DNA of 25,598 nucleotides from an uncultured Ignavibacteriota bacterium (GCA_937959065.1 CALGOI010000428.1:1-25598), one strand, 5' to 3'; counted from the first letter of the stretch, positions 1 through 7,941 are shown. Notes: generated from the letters alone by a model not told the origin. Numbers and translations are program-made.

Positions 1-1497
1 TGTTTCGAGGATATCGAAATAATAAATGAGCTTTTTGCGTGTATCCTTTGGCTCTATAACATCATCGATAAATCCCCTCTCAGCTGCGAGGTATGGATTT
101 GCAAATTTTTCGGTAAATTCGTCGGTTTTCTCTTTTAATTTTGCTTCCGGGTCATCGGCGGATTTTATTTCTTTTTTGAAAATAATTTCTGCAGCTCCTT
201 TTGGACCCATGACTGCGATCTCCGCGCTCGGCCAGGCGAGGTTTACGTCGCCGCGCACGTGCTTTGAGTTCATAACGTCATAAGCGCCGCCGTAGGCTTT
301 CCGTGTAATCACTGTAATTTTGGGTACAGTCGCCTCGCAAAACGCGTACAATAGCTTGGCACCCTGGCGTATGATGCCGCGCCACTCCTGGTCGGTACCG
401 GGTAAGAACCCGGGTACGTCTTCGAATACGAGCAAAGGGATGTTGAAGGCATCGCAAAAGCGTACGAAGCGCGCTGCTTTGACGGACGAAGCAATGTCCA
501 AAACCCCCGCTAAAACCAGCGGCTGATTTGCAACTATACCGATACTTCTTCCGGCCATCCTCGCGAACCCGACTACGATATTTTGAGCGTACCCCTGATG
601 GACTTCAAAAAAGCTGTCAGTATCTACAACTTTATTAATTACATCTTTTATATCGTAAGGTTTGTTTGGATTATCCGGCATGAATTCATTAAGGTCAGAG
701 AGGTCTTTTTCTTCACCGTTATCAAATTCATATTTTGGGACCGGGTCCATATTGTTTAATGGAAGGTAAGAAAGCAACCGCCTGATATCCTGGAAACATT
801 CTATTTCGTTCTTGCTTGTAAAATGGCTGACCCCGCTTTTTTCTGCGTGGGTGTGGGCACCGCCTAAATCTTCAAATGATACTTCTTCATTAGTAACGGT
901 CTTTACTACATTTGGCCCGGTGACAAACATGTACGAAATATTCTCTACCATAAAAATGAAGTCCGTAATAGCAGGTGAATAAACTGCGCCTCCCGCACAC
1001 GGCCCGACAATCGCAGATATCTGCGGTATGACTCCGCTTGCCAGTGTATTTCTTAAAAAGATGTCGGCATATCCGCCAAGCGAAACAACCCCTTCCTGTA
1101 TTCTTGCACCTCCGCTGTCATTAATTCCGATAACCGGTACACCAATCTTCATCGCCATGTCCATTATCTTGCAAATTTTCTTCGCGTGATATTCGGCAAG
1201 TGATCCTCCAAGAATAGTAAAATCCTGTGAAAATACACAAACAGTTCTTCCATCAATTTTGCCAGTACCGGTAACAACTCCGTCAGTGTAATATCTCATC
1301 TTATCCAGTCCGAAATCACTCGATTGGTGGCGAACGAAAGCATCCACTTCCTCAAAAGTGCCTTTATCGAGAAGGATGTCTATACGCTCACGCGCAGAAA
1401 GCTTGCCCTTTTCATGTTGAGATTTAATTTTGTCTTCGCCGCCGCCTTTTAATGACTCTGCGCGTTTCGAATGGAGTTCGTCAATCTTGGATTTCAT
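1..1497 (-). CDS. pccB: Acyl-CoA (propionyl-CoA type) carboxylase beta subunit, 3' end outside window
   Basis: Carboxyltransferase beta subunit of a biotin-dependent acyl-CoA carboxylase, which moves CO2 from biotin to propionyl-CoA (giving methylmalonyl-CoA) or a related acyl-CoA. The frame is open for 499 codons from ATG at 1497 to the window edge; the family is usually about 515-520 residues, so only the last 15-20 are missing. Visible landmarks: N-terminal KGGGEDKIKSQHEKGKLSARER, of which the KLSARER part is typical; first oxyanion-hole loop GPCAGGAVYSPA (residues 165-176); NQPLVLAGVLD; FEDVPGFLPGTDQE; second loop RKAYGGAYDVM (399-409). The Asp in GGAYDVM (residue 407) matches the position linked to propionyl-CoA preference in actinobacterial PccB (family knowledge, from memory). 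It lies 35 bases downstream of murA. No biotin carboxylase or biotin carrier gene is visible here. GC is high for the window (33 of 60 bases in 241-300). Methylmalonyl-CoA decarboxylase alpha is the main alternative. Confidence 0.93.
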   Translation of the reverse strand, partial: MKSKIDELHSKRAESLKGGGEDKIKSQHEKGKLSARERIDILLDKGTFEEVDAFVRHQSSDFGLDKMRYYTDGVVTGTGKIDGRTVCVFSQDFTILGGSLAEYHAKKICKIMDMAMKIGVPVIGINDSGGARIQEGVVSLGGYADIFLRNTLASGVIPQISAIVGPCAGGAVYSPAITDFIFMVENISYMFVTGPNVVKTVTNEEVSFEDLGGAHTHAEKSGVSHFTSKNEIECFQDIRRLLSYLPLNNMDPVPKYEFDNGEEKDLSDLNEFMPDNPNKPYDIKDVINKVVDTDSFFEVHQGYAQNIVVGFARMAGRSIGIVANQPLVLAGVLDIASSVKAARFVRFCDAFNIPLLVFEDVPGFLPGTDQEWRGIIRQGAKLLYAFCEATVPKITVITRKAYGGAYDVMNSKHVRGDVNLAWPSAEIAVMGPKGAAEIIFKKEIKSADDPEAKLKEKTDEFTEKFANPYLAAERGFIDDVIEPKDTRKKLIYYFDILET

Positions 1498-1532
1498 TAA
1501 TCAGATATTTTTATGGAAGGATATTAAAACTT

Positions 1533-2882
1533 TTAAACTCTTTTAATGTCGGCTCCCAGTTCTCTAAGTTTTTTATGAATTTCCTCGTAACCTCTGTCGA
1601 TATAGATAGAACCGTTTACAATTGTTTCGCCTTTCGCTATTACACCTGCAAGGAGATAAGAAAATCCAGCACGAAGGTCTGGAATATTTATCTCAGCGCC
1701 GTGAAGCTGAGTAGGTCCTTTTATGACAGCGCTATGGAAGTAATGAGTATTAACGAACCTGCATGGGAGACTTCCCAAGCACCTGTCATATAATTCTATC
1801 TCGGCTCCCATTTTCTGAAGTTCTTTAACGTACCCAAACCTGTTTTCGTAAACTGTTTCGTGTACAATGGAAATACCTTTTGCCTGCGTCATTAGGATTA
1901 CGAACGGCTGCTGCCAGTCAGTCATAAATCCGGGGTGTACATCAGTTTCGATCGCGATAGGTTTAAGTTCACCATTGTAAAAAAATCTTATACCGTCGTC
2001 TTTAACTTCATATTCTCCGCCAATTCTTCTGACTGCATTTAAGAATGTAATCAGGTCTATTTGCTTAGCACCTTCTACAAATACATCGCCTTTTGATGCA
2101 AGTCCTGCAACAGCAAACGACGCTGCTACAAGCCTGTCAGGGATAACGGTATGCTCAGCACCGTGAAGACGGTCAACGCCTTCGATCGTGATCTTTCTAT
2201 CCGTGCTCATCTCGATGATGGCACCCATTTTTTGTAAATATTTAATGAGGTCGATTATTTCCGGCTCAACTGCAGCATTAGTGATAATAGTCCTGCCTTT
2301 TGCAAGTGTGCTAGCAATGATAATATTTTCGGTTGCACCTACGCTCGGATAATCAAGATGAATGTTTGCGCCTCTCAGACCATCTGTTTCAAGCACATAA
2401 TAATCGCCTTCTTCGTGTACTTTTGCACCCAATTTTTTCAAACCTTCAATGTGAAAATTAAGAGGTCTTGCGCCAATTCTGCAGCCACCGGGAATCGGTA
2501 TTTTTGCTTTACCAGTTCTGACAAGCAACGGTCCGGCCATCAATATTGCGACTCTTGTTTCATTACCCAGCTCAAATGGAATTTGAGATGAATTTATTTC
2601 CGGAGTGTGTATAGAAAGAAAATCGTCTGTTTCTTGGAATGACGAACCGATAAGCGTACAAATCTCTTTTGCTATTGCAAGGTCGCTAATCTTATTAGGT
2701 ACGTTATGAAATGATGATTTTTGGTCAGACAGCATAGATGCTGCAAGCAGTTTAGTAGCAGCATTCTTAGCTCCGGTAATTTTTACCTTACCGTGCAGGG
2801 GCTGTCCGCCATTTATTAAAAATTTTGAGTTTATTTTTCCTTTAACCGGGATAACTTTATCTGTATGTAGTACCTGTGTCAA
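1533..2882 (-). CDS. murA: UDP-N-acetylglucosamine 1-carboxyvinyltransferase (MurA)
   Basis: First committed step of peptidoglycan synthesis: transfers enolpyruvate from PEP to UDP-GlcNAc in the cytoplasm. The EPT fold covers the whole 449-residue frame. Seen in the sequence: GAKNAA (K39, N40, matching the E. coli K22/N23 pair), the loop PGGCRIGARP with the catalytic, fosfomycin-target cysteine (C134), and FMTDWQQPF with the general Asp (D322). Start: no in-frame ATG exists before the conserved core; an in-frame TAA lies 18 bases upstream of the TTG at 2882, so TTG is the best available start. It gives about 17 residues more at the N-terminus than E. coli MurA. The codon where the usual Met would fall (before NSKFLINGG) is ATA at 2834-2832. 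The gap to accA is 11 bases, so the two are probably co-transcribed. Confidence 0.95.
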   Translation of the reverse strand: MTQVLHTDKVIPVKGKINSKFLINGGQPLHGKVKITGAKNAATKLLAASMLSDQKSSFHNVPNKISDLAIAKEICTLIGSSFQETDDFLSIHTPEINSSQIPFELGNETRVAILMAGPLLVRTGKAKIPIPGGCRIGARPLNFHIEGLKKLGAKVHEEGDYYVLETDGLRGANIHLDYPSVGATENIIIASTLAKGRTIITNAAVEPEIIDLIKYLQKMGAIIEMSTDRKITIEGVDRLHGAEHTVIPDRLVAASFAVAGLASKGDVFVEGAKQIDLITFLNAVRRIGGEYEVKDDGIRFFYNGELKPIAIETDVHPGFMTDWQQPFVILMTQAKGISIVHETVYENRFGYVKELQKMGAEIELYDRCLGSLPCRFVNTHYFHSAVIKGPTQLHGAEINIPDLRAGFSYLLAGVIAKGETIVNGSIYIDRGYEEIHKKLRELGADIKRV

Positions 2883-2893
2883 TGTTAATAAAT

Positions 2894-3844
2894 TTATTCT
2901 TTATAGTAACCCATGCTTCCGTATTTTTTAATACGGTTATCGAGGAGTTTATCTTTTTTAATTTTCTTAACCTCGGAGAGTTCTTCCAACAAAGCAGTCT
3001 TGAGGTTTTCGGCAGCTTTTTCATGGTCGCGGTGAGCTCCCCCTTCAGGCTCTTCGATAATCCTGTCAATGACTCCGTATTCAATCAGATCTTTTGCGGT
3101 TAGTTTTAGAGCTTCTGCTGCCTGTTCTTTAAAATCCCAGCTTCTCCAAAGAATGGAAGAGCATGATTCCGGTGAAATCACAGAATACCAGCAATACTGC
3201 AGCATCAATATTCGGTCTCCAACGGCTATTCCCAGGGCACCCCCTGAAGCACCTTCGCCAATTATCACGCAGATAATAGGTACTTTAAGGTTTGCCATTT
3301 CCATAAGATTTTTCGCAATAGCTTCAGCCTGCCCTCTCTCTTCGGCTTCTATTCCGGGATATGCACCGGGCGTATCAATTAGAGTTATAACCGGCTTATC
3401 AAATTTTTCAGCAAGCTTCATTAGACGAAGTGCTTTTCTATAGCCTTCAGGATTAGGCATACCAAAGTTTCTATAGAGGTTAGATTTTGTATCGCGGCCT
3501 TTTTGCTGTCCAATGATCATTATTGATTCTTCGCCAAGATTAGCAAATCCTCCAACAATTGATTTATCATCACCGTGAAAACGGTCTCCATGCAACTCGA
3601 CGAAATTATCAGTCATCAGATAAATATAATCAAGTGTATATGGTCTGTCTGGATGTCTAGCAAGCTGTACTACCTGCCAGGGAGTAAGGTTTTCAAAAAT
3701 ATTCTTTCTTAAGTCACGAACTTTTTGTTCGAGTTTATTAATTTCATTGGAAATATCGAGACGGTCGGACATTTTACGCATCTCAGCTATCTTATCCTCC
3801 AGTTCGATAATTGGTTTCTCAAAATCAAGTGTACTATTAGCCAT
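2894..3844 (-). CDS. accA: Acetyl-CoA carboxylase carboxyltransferase subunit alpha
   Basis: Alpha half of the acetyl-CoA carboxylase carboxyltransferase (AccA2-AccD2), which makes malonyl-CoA for fatty acid synthesis. ATG at 3844 gives 316 residues, the usual length. A TTG two codons further up (3850) is possible but less likely. Landmarks: N-terminal helix (FEKPIIELEDKIAEM), LTPWQVVQLARHPDRPYTLD, FVELHGDRFHGDD, IGQQKGRDTK, TLIDTPGAYPG, and the oxyanion loop IGEGASGGALGIAVGDR. No accD is visible; it should be elsewhere in the genome. It begins 7 bases after the stop of the upstream PGT-like frame, so it appears to be read as the tail of the polysaccharide cluster together with murA and the second carboxylase subunit. 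Confidence 0.95.
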   Translation of the reverse strand: MANSTLDFEKPIIELEDKIAEMRKMSDRLDISNEINKLEQKVRDLRKNIFENLTPWQVVQLARHPDRPYTLDYIYLMTDNFVELHGDRFHGDDKSIVGGFANLGEESIMIIGQQKGRDTKSNLYRNFGMPNPEGYRKALRLMKLAEKFDKPVITLIDTPGAYPGIEAEERGQAEAIAKNLMEMANLKVPIICVIIGEGASGGALGIAVGDRILMLQYCWYSVISPESCSSILWRSWDFKEQAAEALKLTAKDLIEYGVIDRIIEEPEGGAHRDHEKAAENLKTALLEELSEVKKIKKDKLLDNRIKKYGSMGYYKE

Positions 3845-3851
3845 GTGCAAT

Positions 3852-4607
3852 TTAATTTCTTAAAAAAGTAAAAAAAGTTTTCAATAAAATTTCTACATCA
3901 AGCATTAAAGATTGGTTCTTTGCATAAAACACATTATAATTTGCCATTTCATCATATGACATATTATCATAGTAATTCAGCTGTATTAACCCTGTCAACC
4001 CTCTTTTACCTAAAAATTCCTTTTCCGGCATCTTATACCAATCCGGGATTCCTACCATACTCATCCTCCCTGAAAGTACTTTTGGTAATAAAAGTAACTT
4101 AGAAGTATGTTTTCCCAGCTTTTTATTAAATAACTTACTATATATCAATATAAATGGATAAACCGTTAAAAGCAAAAGCAGGGATACAAGTATATCAAAA
4201 ATACGCTTTAAAAATATATTTAATTTATTATTAATATTATATTCAATCTCAATTAACGAAATTTCATCAATTCCAGAGGCTAATTTAGATAAAATAAGTT
4301 CATTTCCTGATGGAACAATTTTAAAATGAACATTCCTGTTTTTCAAAGAAAGTATAGTGCTTAAGATGTCTTGATTAGAAAAGCTTTCATCTGCAAAAAT
4401 AACCTGATTAACATTATTTATAAGGATTGCCTCTTTAAGGTCAGCAGTGTTCTTTTTATCGGAAATCTCGCTAAAGTAAAACACATTGTACTTGGCAATT
4501 AACTTATCTTCTATGTTTTGGTTCAGTTCCTTCGACCCCACAATCAAAAGGTTGACTTTATTCAGGAGAATATTTTTTGATTCAAAAAACCTATATACCA
4601 AACCCAC
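3852..4607 (-). CDS. Degenerate polyprenyl glycosylphosphotransferase-like protein (second half of a split GT2-PGT locus)
   Basis: 251 residues from a GTG at 4607, in the same frame as the upstream GT2 gene and separated from it by one TGA (4619-4617) and three codons. Residues 17-125 resemble the nucleotide-binding-like middle domain of WbaP/WcaJ proteins (VNLLIVGSKEL). Residues 133-160 form the membrane segment KRIFDILVSLLLLL. The C-terminus keeps pieces of the bacterial sugar transferase domain: SGRMSMVGIP, RGLTGLIQLNYYD and a final LDVEILLKTFFTFLRN-like tail. The stretch that carries KFRTM and the catalytic Asp-Glu in the intact neighbour (about residues 302-362 there) is almost absent, and GPRP has become GIPD. 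I infer no phosphotransferase activity. It may be a pseudogene half, a reinitiated separate subunit, or a conserved pseudoenzyme. The GTG start is uncertain. Confidence 0.7.
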   Translation of the reverse strand: MGLVYRFFESKNILLNKVNLLIVGSKELNQNIEDKLIAKYNVFYFSEISDKKNTADLKEAILINNVNQVIFADESFSNQDILSTILSLKNRNVHFKIVPSGNELILSKLASGIDEISLIEIEYNINNKLNIFLKRIFDILVSLLLLLTVYPFILIYSKLFNKKLGKHTSKLLLLPKVLSGRMSMVGIPDWYKMPEKEFLGKRGLTGLIQLNYYDNMSYDEMANYNVFYAKNQSLMLDVEILLKTFFTFLRN

Positions 4608-4616
4608 CGCTGTCCA

Positions 4617-4619
4617 TCA
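4617..4619 (-). other. In-frame TGA separating the two parts of the GT2-PGT locus
   Basis: Read on the minus strand the sequence around the stop is GTT CTC TGT TGA TGG ACA GCG GTG. Both flanking frames have first codon bases in the same phase, and the next stop is the TAA at 3854-3852. Alignment by eye with the intact PGT in this window continues on both sides of the TGA, so the stop sits within a homologous region. TGG to TGA would be a single transition. TGA serves as the stop of the Wzy-like gene (17011-17009) and Trp is encoded by TGG in the other genes, so genome-wide recoding is unlikely. Confidence 0.85.
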
Positions 4620-5786
4620 ACAGAGAACAATACCCGACACAACTGTTGATATCAAAATCACACCTCTTGAAAAAGCATACTCATTAAAGAAATAAGTAAT
4701 GGATGAATTTACAAAAAAACCGGTTAAAACCGCATTAAAGGTTTTGATTGGCGACAGCTTTTTTCCATTATAATTACCGAATAGTGCTAAAAGCACCAGC
4801 CATACAAGAACATAAACGGATATAATAAAAAGATAATCTTCATTTGGGAATATATCGAACCTAAGCCACACAGATACAATCAAGGATGCAAATAAAAGTA
4901 AAAGATCTATCAGAGGGTAAACAACAATTCTAAAAAACCTTTTAAGATATGATACAAACGACCGGAAAAAAATTCCCGTTTGCAGAAGAGGATTTAGAAG
5001 TTTAGACACGCCTGTAAAATTCTTCGTCACAAATATGCCCATTGCTCCGTAGAAATTATTCACATAAGATATATTCGTTTTTTTTGTACTGGAACCTTTT
5101 AAATGGATAGTTGTGACCTCCGGATAATAATAATTATCATATCCTTTTTTATGTATTTGATAACATAAATCCAGATCTTCCCCATACATAAAATAATCCT
5201 CATCAAATAAACCAGATTGGTCCAGAACTTTTTTAGGGACAAACATAAAAGCACCACAGATTGCATCAACGACATGAGTCTTATTTTCATCAAGATAGGT
5301 AAGATTATACTTTCCGAATAATTTGCTTTTTAGAAAAAGTTTAGAAAGCCCTAAAAGCCTAGGAATTGCGACTGAAGGTGTTGGAAAGCTTCTTTTACAG
5401 GCATAATCAAGCTGACCATTGCCAAGAATTAACTTTGATGTTACAGCACCAACCTTTTCGTTATTTTCACAAAAGTTGATCATTTTAGCAAAGGTACCCT
5501 CTTCAAGAACTGTATCAGGATTTAAAATGAGGACGTATTTTCCCAAAGCTTGTCTTAATGCAATATTATTAGCTTTTGAGAATCCAATGTTCTCATCATT
5601 TGTAATTACTTTTACATCTGGATATTTTTGGGAAATAAAACCGGGACTGCCATCGATCGAATTATTGTCAACCATAAATATTTCAATCGAATGACCGGCT
5701 GTATTGGACTTATAAATTGAAGCGATGCAGTTATCGACCAGATCCTTGACATTGTAATTAACTATAACTATTGAAACATCAACCAT
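4617..5786 (-). CDS. GT2 glycosyltransferase with C-terminal membrane segments (first half of a split GT2-PGT locus)
   Basis: 389 residues from ATG at 5786. Residues 1-250 are a WbbL/rhamnosyltransferase-like GT2 domain: VSIVIVNYN at the start, MVDNNSIDGS (38-47), the DXD-type LNPDTV (88-93), CGAFMFVPK (177-185) and MYGEDLDLCYQ (200-210). Residues 283-389 are hydrophobic and resemble the four-helix N-terminal part of WbaP-type glycosylphosphotransferases, compare SRGVILISTVV here with SRFIILIYWIT in the intact PGT gene at 6531-7904. The frame ends inside what should be the last of these helices at TGA 4619-4617, after which the same frame goes on with the rest of a PGT-like protein. Without the TGA the product would be 644 residues. 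The GT2 part looks complete and probably adds a sugar to the lipid-linked repeat unit on the cytoplasmic face. Confidence 0.85.
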   Translation of the reverse strand: MVDVSIVIVNYNVKDLVDNCIASIYKSNTAGHSIEIFMVDNNSIDGSPGFISQKYPDVKVITNDENIGFSKANNIALRQALGKYVLILNPDTVLEEGTFAKMINFCENNEKVGAVTSKLILGNGQLDYACKRSFPTPSVAIPRLLGLSKLFLKSKLFGKYNLTYLDENKTHVVDAICGAFMFVPKKVLDQSGLFDEDYFMYGEDLDLCYQIHKKGYDNYYYPEVTTIHLKGSSTKKTNISYVNNFYGAMGIFVTKNFTGVSKLLNPLLQTGIFFRSFVSYLKRFFRIVVYPLIDLLLLFASLIVSVWLRFDIFPNEDYLFIISVYVLVWLVLLALFGNYNGKKLSPIKTFNAVLTGFFVNSSITYFFNEYAFSRGVILISTVVSGIVLC

Positions 5787-5805
5787 AAAAATTTCGAGTT
5801 AAATA

Positions 5806-6528
5806 TTAAAGCTTCCCGAAAATAGATTTGAGCTTAAGTTTCCACACCATAAAATAAGCTTCATAAACAACTTTTCTTGACATTTTGGATTCACCGGCTC
5901 TTCTATCGATGAAAAGAATTGGTATTTCAATTAACTTAAATCTTTTCTTCATCATTTTAAATTTCATTTCTATCTGAAATGAATAACCATTGGATTTGAC
6001 TTTATCGAGATCAATTTGTGCAAGGGACAGAACCTTATAACAAGCAAAACCCGCCGTAGTATCTTTAACTTTAAGTCCGGTAACGATTCTTGTATATATA
6101 TTAGCAAGATAGCTTAGCAATAAACGACCCATAGGCCAGTTCAACACTGATACTCCATTTACATAGCGCGAACCAATTACCATATCATATCCATCATCAA
6201 TTTTCTCAAGGAACTCGGGAAGATATTTGGGATCATGTGAAAAATCCGCATCCATCTCAAAGACCAGATCGAATTTATTTTCAATAGCAAATTTAAATCC
6301 ACGGACATAAGCTGTACCGAGCCCCATCTTGCCTTCTCTTTCAATCAGGTAAACATTCTTATTATTCATCTCCTGAACAATCTGGGCAGTACCGTCGGGT
6401 GAATTATCATCAACAACCAAAACATTGAATTCATTTAATTCGTCGGAATGCTGTAAAACATCCGGAATAATCTTAGGGATATTTTCAGATTCATTATAAG
6501 TTGGAATAATAACGAGGATTCTTCTCAA
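5806..6528 (-). CDS. Polyprenol monophosphomannose synthase-like GT2 (DPM1 family)
   Basis: Family 2 glycosyltransferase of the dolichol/polyprenol phosphate mannose synthase group: moves a hexose from a nucleotide sugar onto polyprenyl phosphate at the inner face of the membrane. 240 residues, a single catalytic domain and no C-terminal membrane helices, like soluble DPM1. Motifs: IPTYNESENI (8-17), VVDDNSPDGT (38-47), GLGTAYVRGF, EMDADFSHDP with the DXD motif (D93, D95), MVIGSRYVNG, DTTAGFACYK, FIDRRAGESKMS. Start is TTG at 6528; the ATA codon before it is preceded by an in-frame stop context and no ATG lies ahead of the conserved start. It begins 2 bases after the PGT stop, so the two are surely co-transcribed. 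Substrate sugar cannot be told from sequence; glucose and mannose are both possible in this family. Confidence 0.9.
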   Translation of the reverse strand: MRRILVIIPTYNESENIPKIIPDVLQHSDELNEFNVLVVDDNSPDGTAQIVQEMNNKNVYLIEREGKMGLGTAYVRGFKFAIENKFDLVFEMDADFSHDPKYLPEFLEKIDDGYDMVIGSRYVNGVSVLNWPMGRLLLSYLANIYTRIVTGLKVKDTTAGFACYKVLSLAQIDLDKVKSNGYSFQIEMKFKMMKKRFKLIEIPILFIDRRAGESKMSRKVVYEAYFMVWKLKLKSIFGKL

Positions 6529-6530
6529 TA

Positions 6531-7904
6531 TTACCTGCCTTTTAGAAGTATAACAACAATTATAGTATTAAGAATAATTTTAAGATCAAGAGTAAGGCTC
6601 ATATTTTCTATATAATAAAAATCAAATTGTAGTTTATTCTTTACATCATCAAGTGAGGCATCATATTTATACTTAATTTGTGCCCAGCCAGTTATACCCG
6701 GTTTTACAGAAAGTCGTTTATAATAATAAGGTATCCTGCTTTTCAATTCCTCCACAAAAAAAGGGCGTTCCGGTCTTGGTCCAACGATACTCATTTCATT
6801 TTTAAAAACATTTACTAACTGTGGCACTTCATCCAAATGAGTCCTTCTTAAAAATTTCCCGAACTTAGTTATCCTTGGATCATTTTCCCCAGCCCATTCC
6901 GGACCATATTCTTCAGAATTTTCAATCATCGTTCTGAACTTTAACATTACAAATTCTTTCCCGTTTCTTCCAGTTCTGACCTGTGAATACAGGACCGGTC
7001 CTTTTGAAGTAATTTTTATCAGTATAGCCGAAATAAAAAGCACAGGAGAAAGAATTATTAACAAGAAAACTGAAATAAAGATATCAATTAGCCTTTTTGT
7101 CAGTGTAGCAGCCGGAGACATTATTTCCGGCATTACTTCAATTAAGGGAACCCCGTAAATTTGATTTGTTCTGGCAAGACCGCTTACAATTTCATAAGTG
7201 TCCGGCATAATTTTCAGATTCACTTCAGTTCCTGAGCAATACCTTATAACATCTAGCACTTTACTCTTTTCATCCGGTTCAAGTGCAATAAGTATCTCGG
7301 ATATTCCAAATCCTTTAATTAAGGAAGGAAGGTCTTCTATTACACCAATGGCATCTCCATTTGGGCCATTAGGGGAAATAAATCCTTCTACTTTATAACC
7401 GAGTTGTGGAAACTTCCTGATTATGTTTAAAAGCTCTTTTCCTTTTTCTCCGCTTCCAACTATAAAGGAATTTCTAAGCCCAATTCCTTTTTGAAGAAGA
7501 CTTCTTTGAACACTTCTAATAATAACCCTTCCCAATCCAACGAAAAAGACCATGGTAATCCAGTAAATCAATATTATGAATCTTGAAATTACGGGAGCAT
7601 TACTCATCATGTCATCAATAAGGATAGCAAAGAACAATATTAAACTACCAATTGAAACAGCTTTAAAAACCGAAGCAAACTCATCAAATCTTGATCGTAC
7701 AAACCAGTGTTGATACAAGCCCGCAAAAATGAAGATAATTGACCAATATAAATACATAGCCACCATAGGCTCAAGGAATGCCGGCGGATTTGCATATTCT
7801 ATCCAACCTGATTCAACGCGGGTAACATAATATAAAACCCATGCTAAGTTAATAAAAATCAGGTCTGAAAGTACTAAAAAGAATTTTTCAGTTCTTCTTG
7901 ACAA
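6531..7904 (-). CDS. Polyprenyl glycosylphosphotransferase (WbaP/WcaJ type), likely initiating enzyme
   Basis: Transfers a sugar-1-phosphate to undecaprenyl phosphate and so starts the repeat unit. The 457 residues have the full large-monotopic PGT layout: four hydrophobic segments (about 8-28, 48-65, 82-97, 106-125), a nucleotide-binding-like middle domain beginning FIVGSGEKGKE (147-157), the membrane-anchoring helix KRLIDIFISVFLLIILSP (270-287) and the catalytic domain with VRTGRNGKEF, MLKFRTM (320-326), HLDEVPQL containing the Asp-Glu dyad (D358, E359), MSIVGPRPERP (371-381) and KPGITGWAQIK. The start is TTG at 7904, right after an in-frame TAG, with no ATG before the first membrane segment. 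An 11-base dyad ends at the base just before this TTG. A 69-base gap precedes the gene, so it may head its own transcript. Confidence 0.95.
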   Translation of the reverse strand: MSRRTEKFFLVLSDLIFINLAWVLYYVTRVESGWIEYANPPAFLEPMVAMYLYWSIIFIFAGLYQHWFVRSRFDEFASVFKAVSIGSLILFFAILIDDMMSNAPVISRFIILIYWITMVFFVGLGRVIIRSVQRSLLQKGIGLRNSFIVGSGEKGKELLNIIRKFPQLGYKVEGFISPNGPNGDAIGVIEDLPSLIKGFGISEILIALEPDEKSKVLDVIRYCSGTEVNLKIMPDTYEIVSGLARTNQIYGVPLIEVMPEIMSPAATLTKRLIDIFISVFLLIILSPVLFISAILIKITSKGPVLYSQVRTGRNGKEFVMLKFRTMIENSEEYGPEWAGENDPRITKFGKFLRRTHLDEVPQLVNVFKNEMSIVGPRPERPFFVEELKSRIPYYYKRLSVKPGITGWAQIKYKYDASLDDVKNKLQFDFYYIENMSLTLDLKIILNTIIVVILLKGR

Positions 7905-7941
7905 CTAATCTAACCATTATATTAAATTACGGTTAAATTAG
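7905..7941 (-). promoter_or_regulatory. Inverted repeat with TATAAT in its spacer, upstream of the PGT gene
   Basis: On the minus strand the arms CTAATTTAACC (7941-7931) and GGTTAGATTAG (7915-7905) are complementary over 11 positions, with one mismatch in DNA that becomes a U-G wobble in RNA. The 15-base spacer contains TATAAT (7921-7916). The second arm ends immediately before the TTG start codon. It could be an operator flanking a -10 box or an RNA hairpin that covers the start. There is no clear -35 box, and no T-tract follows, which argues against a terminator. Confidence 0.4.

Noticed and set aside
1498..1532. Possible terminator or promoter between murA and the carboxylase gene
   Set aside because: Only 35 AT-rich bases with no stem, no -33/-7 pair and no T-tract.
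4610..4618. ATG overlapping the TGA (TGATG) as a coupled start for the second frame
   Set aside because: It is in another phase and meets a stop after about seven codons; the second frame needs the GTG at 4607 or a later start.
4617..4660. TGA as selenocysteine or as a reassigned sense codon
   Set aside because: No convincing hairpin follows the TGA, the position aligns with a hydrophobic membrane helix, other genes have no internal TGA, and the Wzy-like gene ends in TGA.
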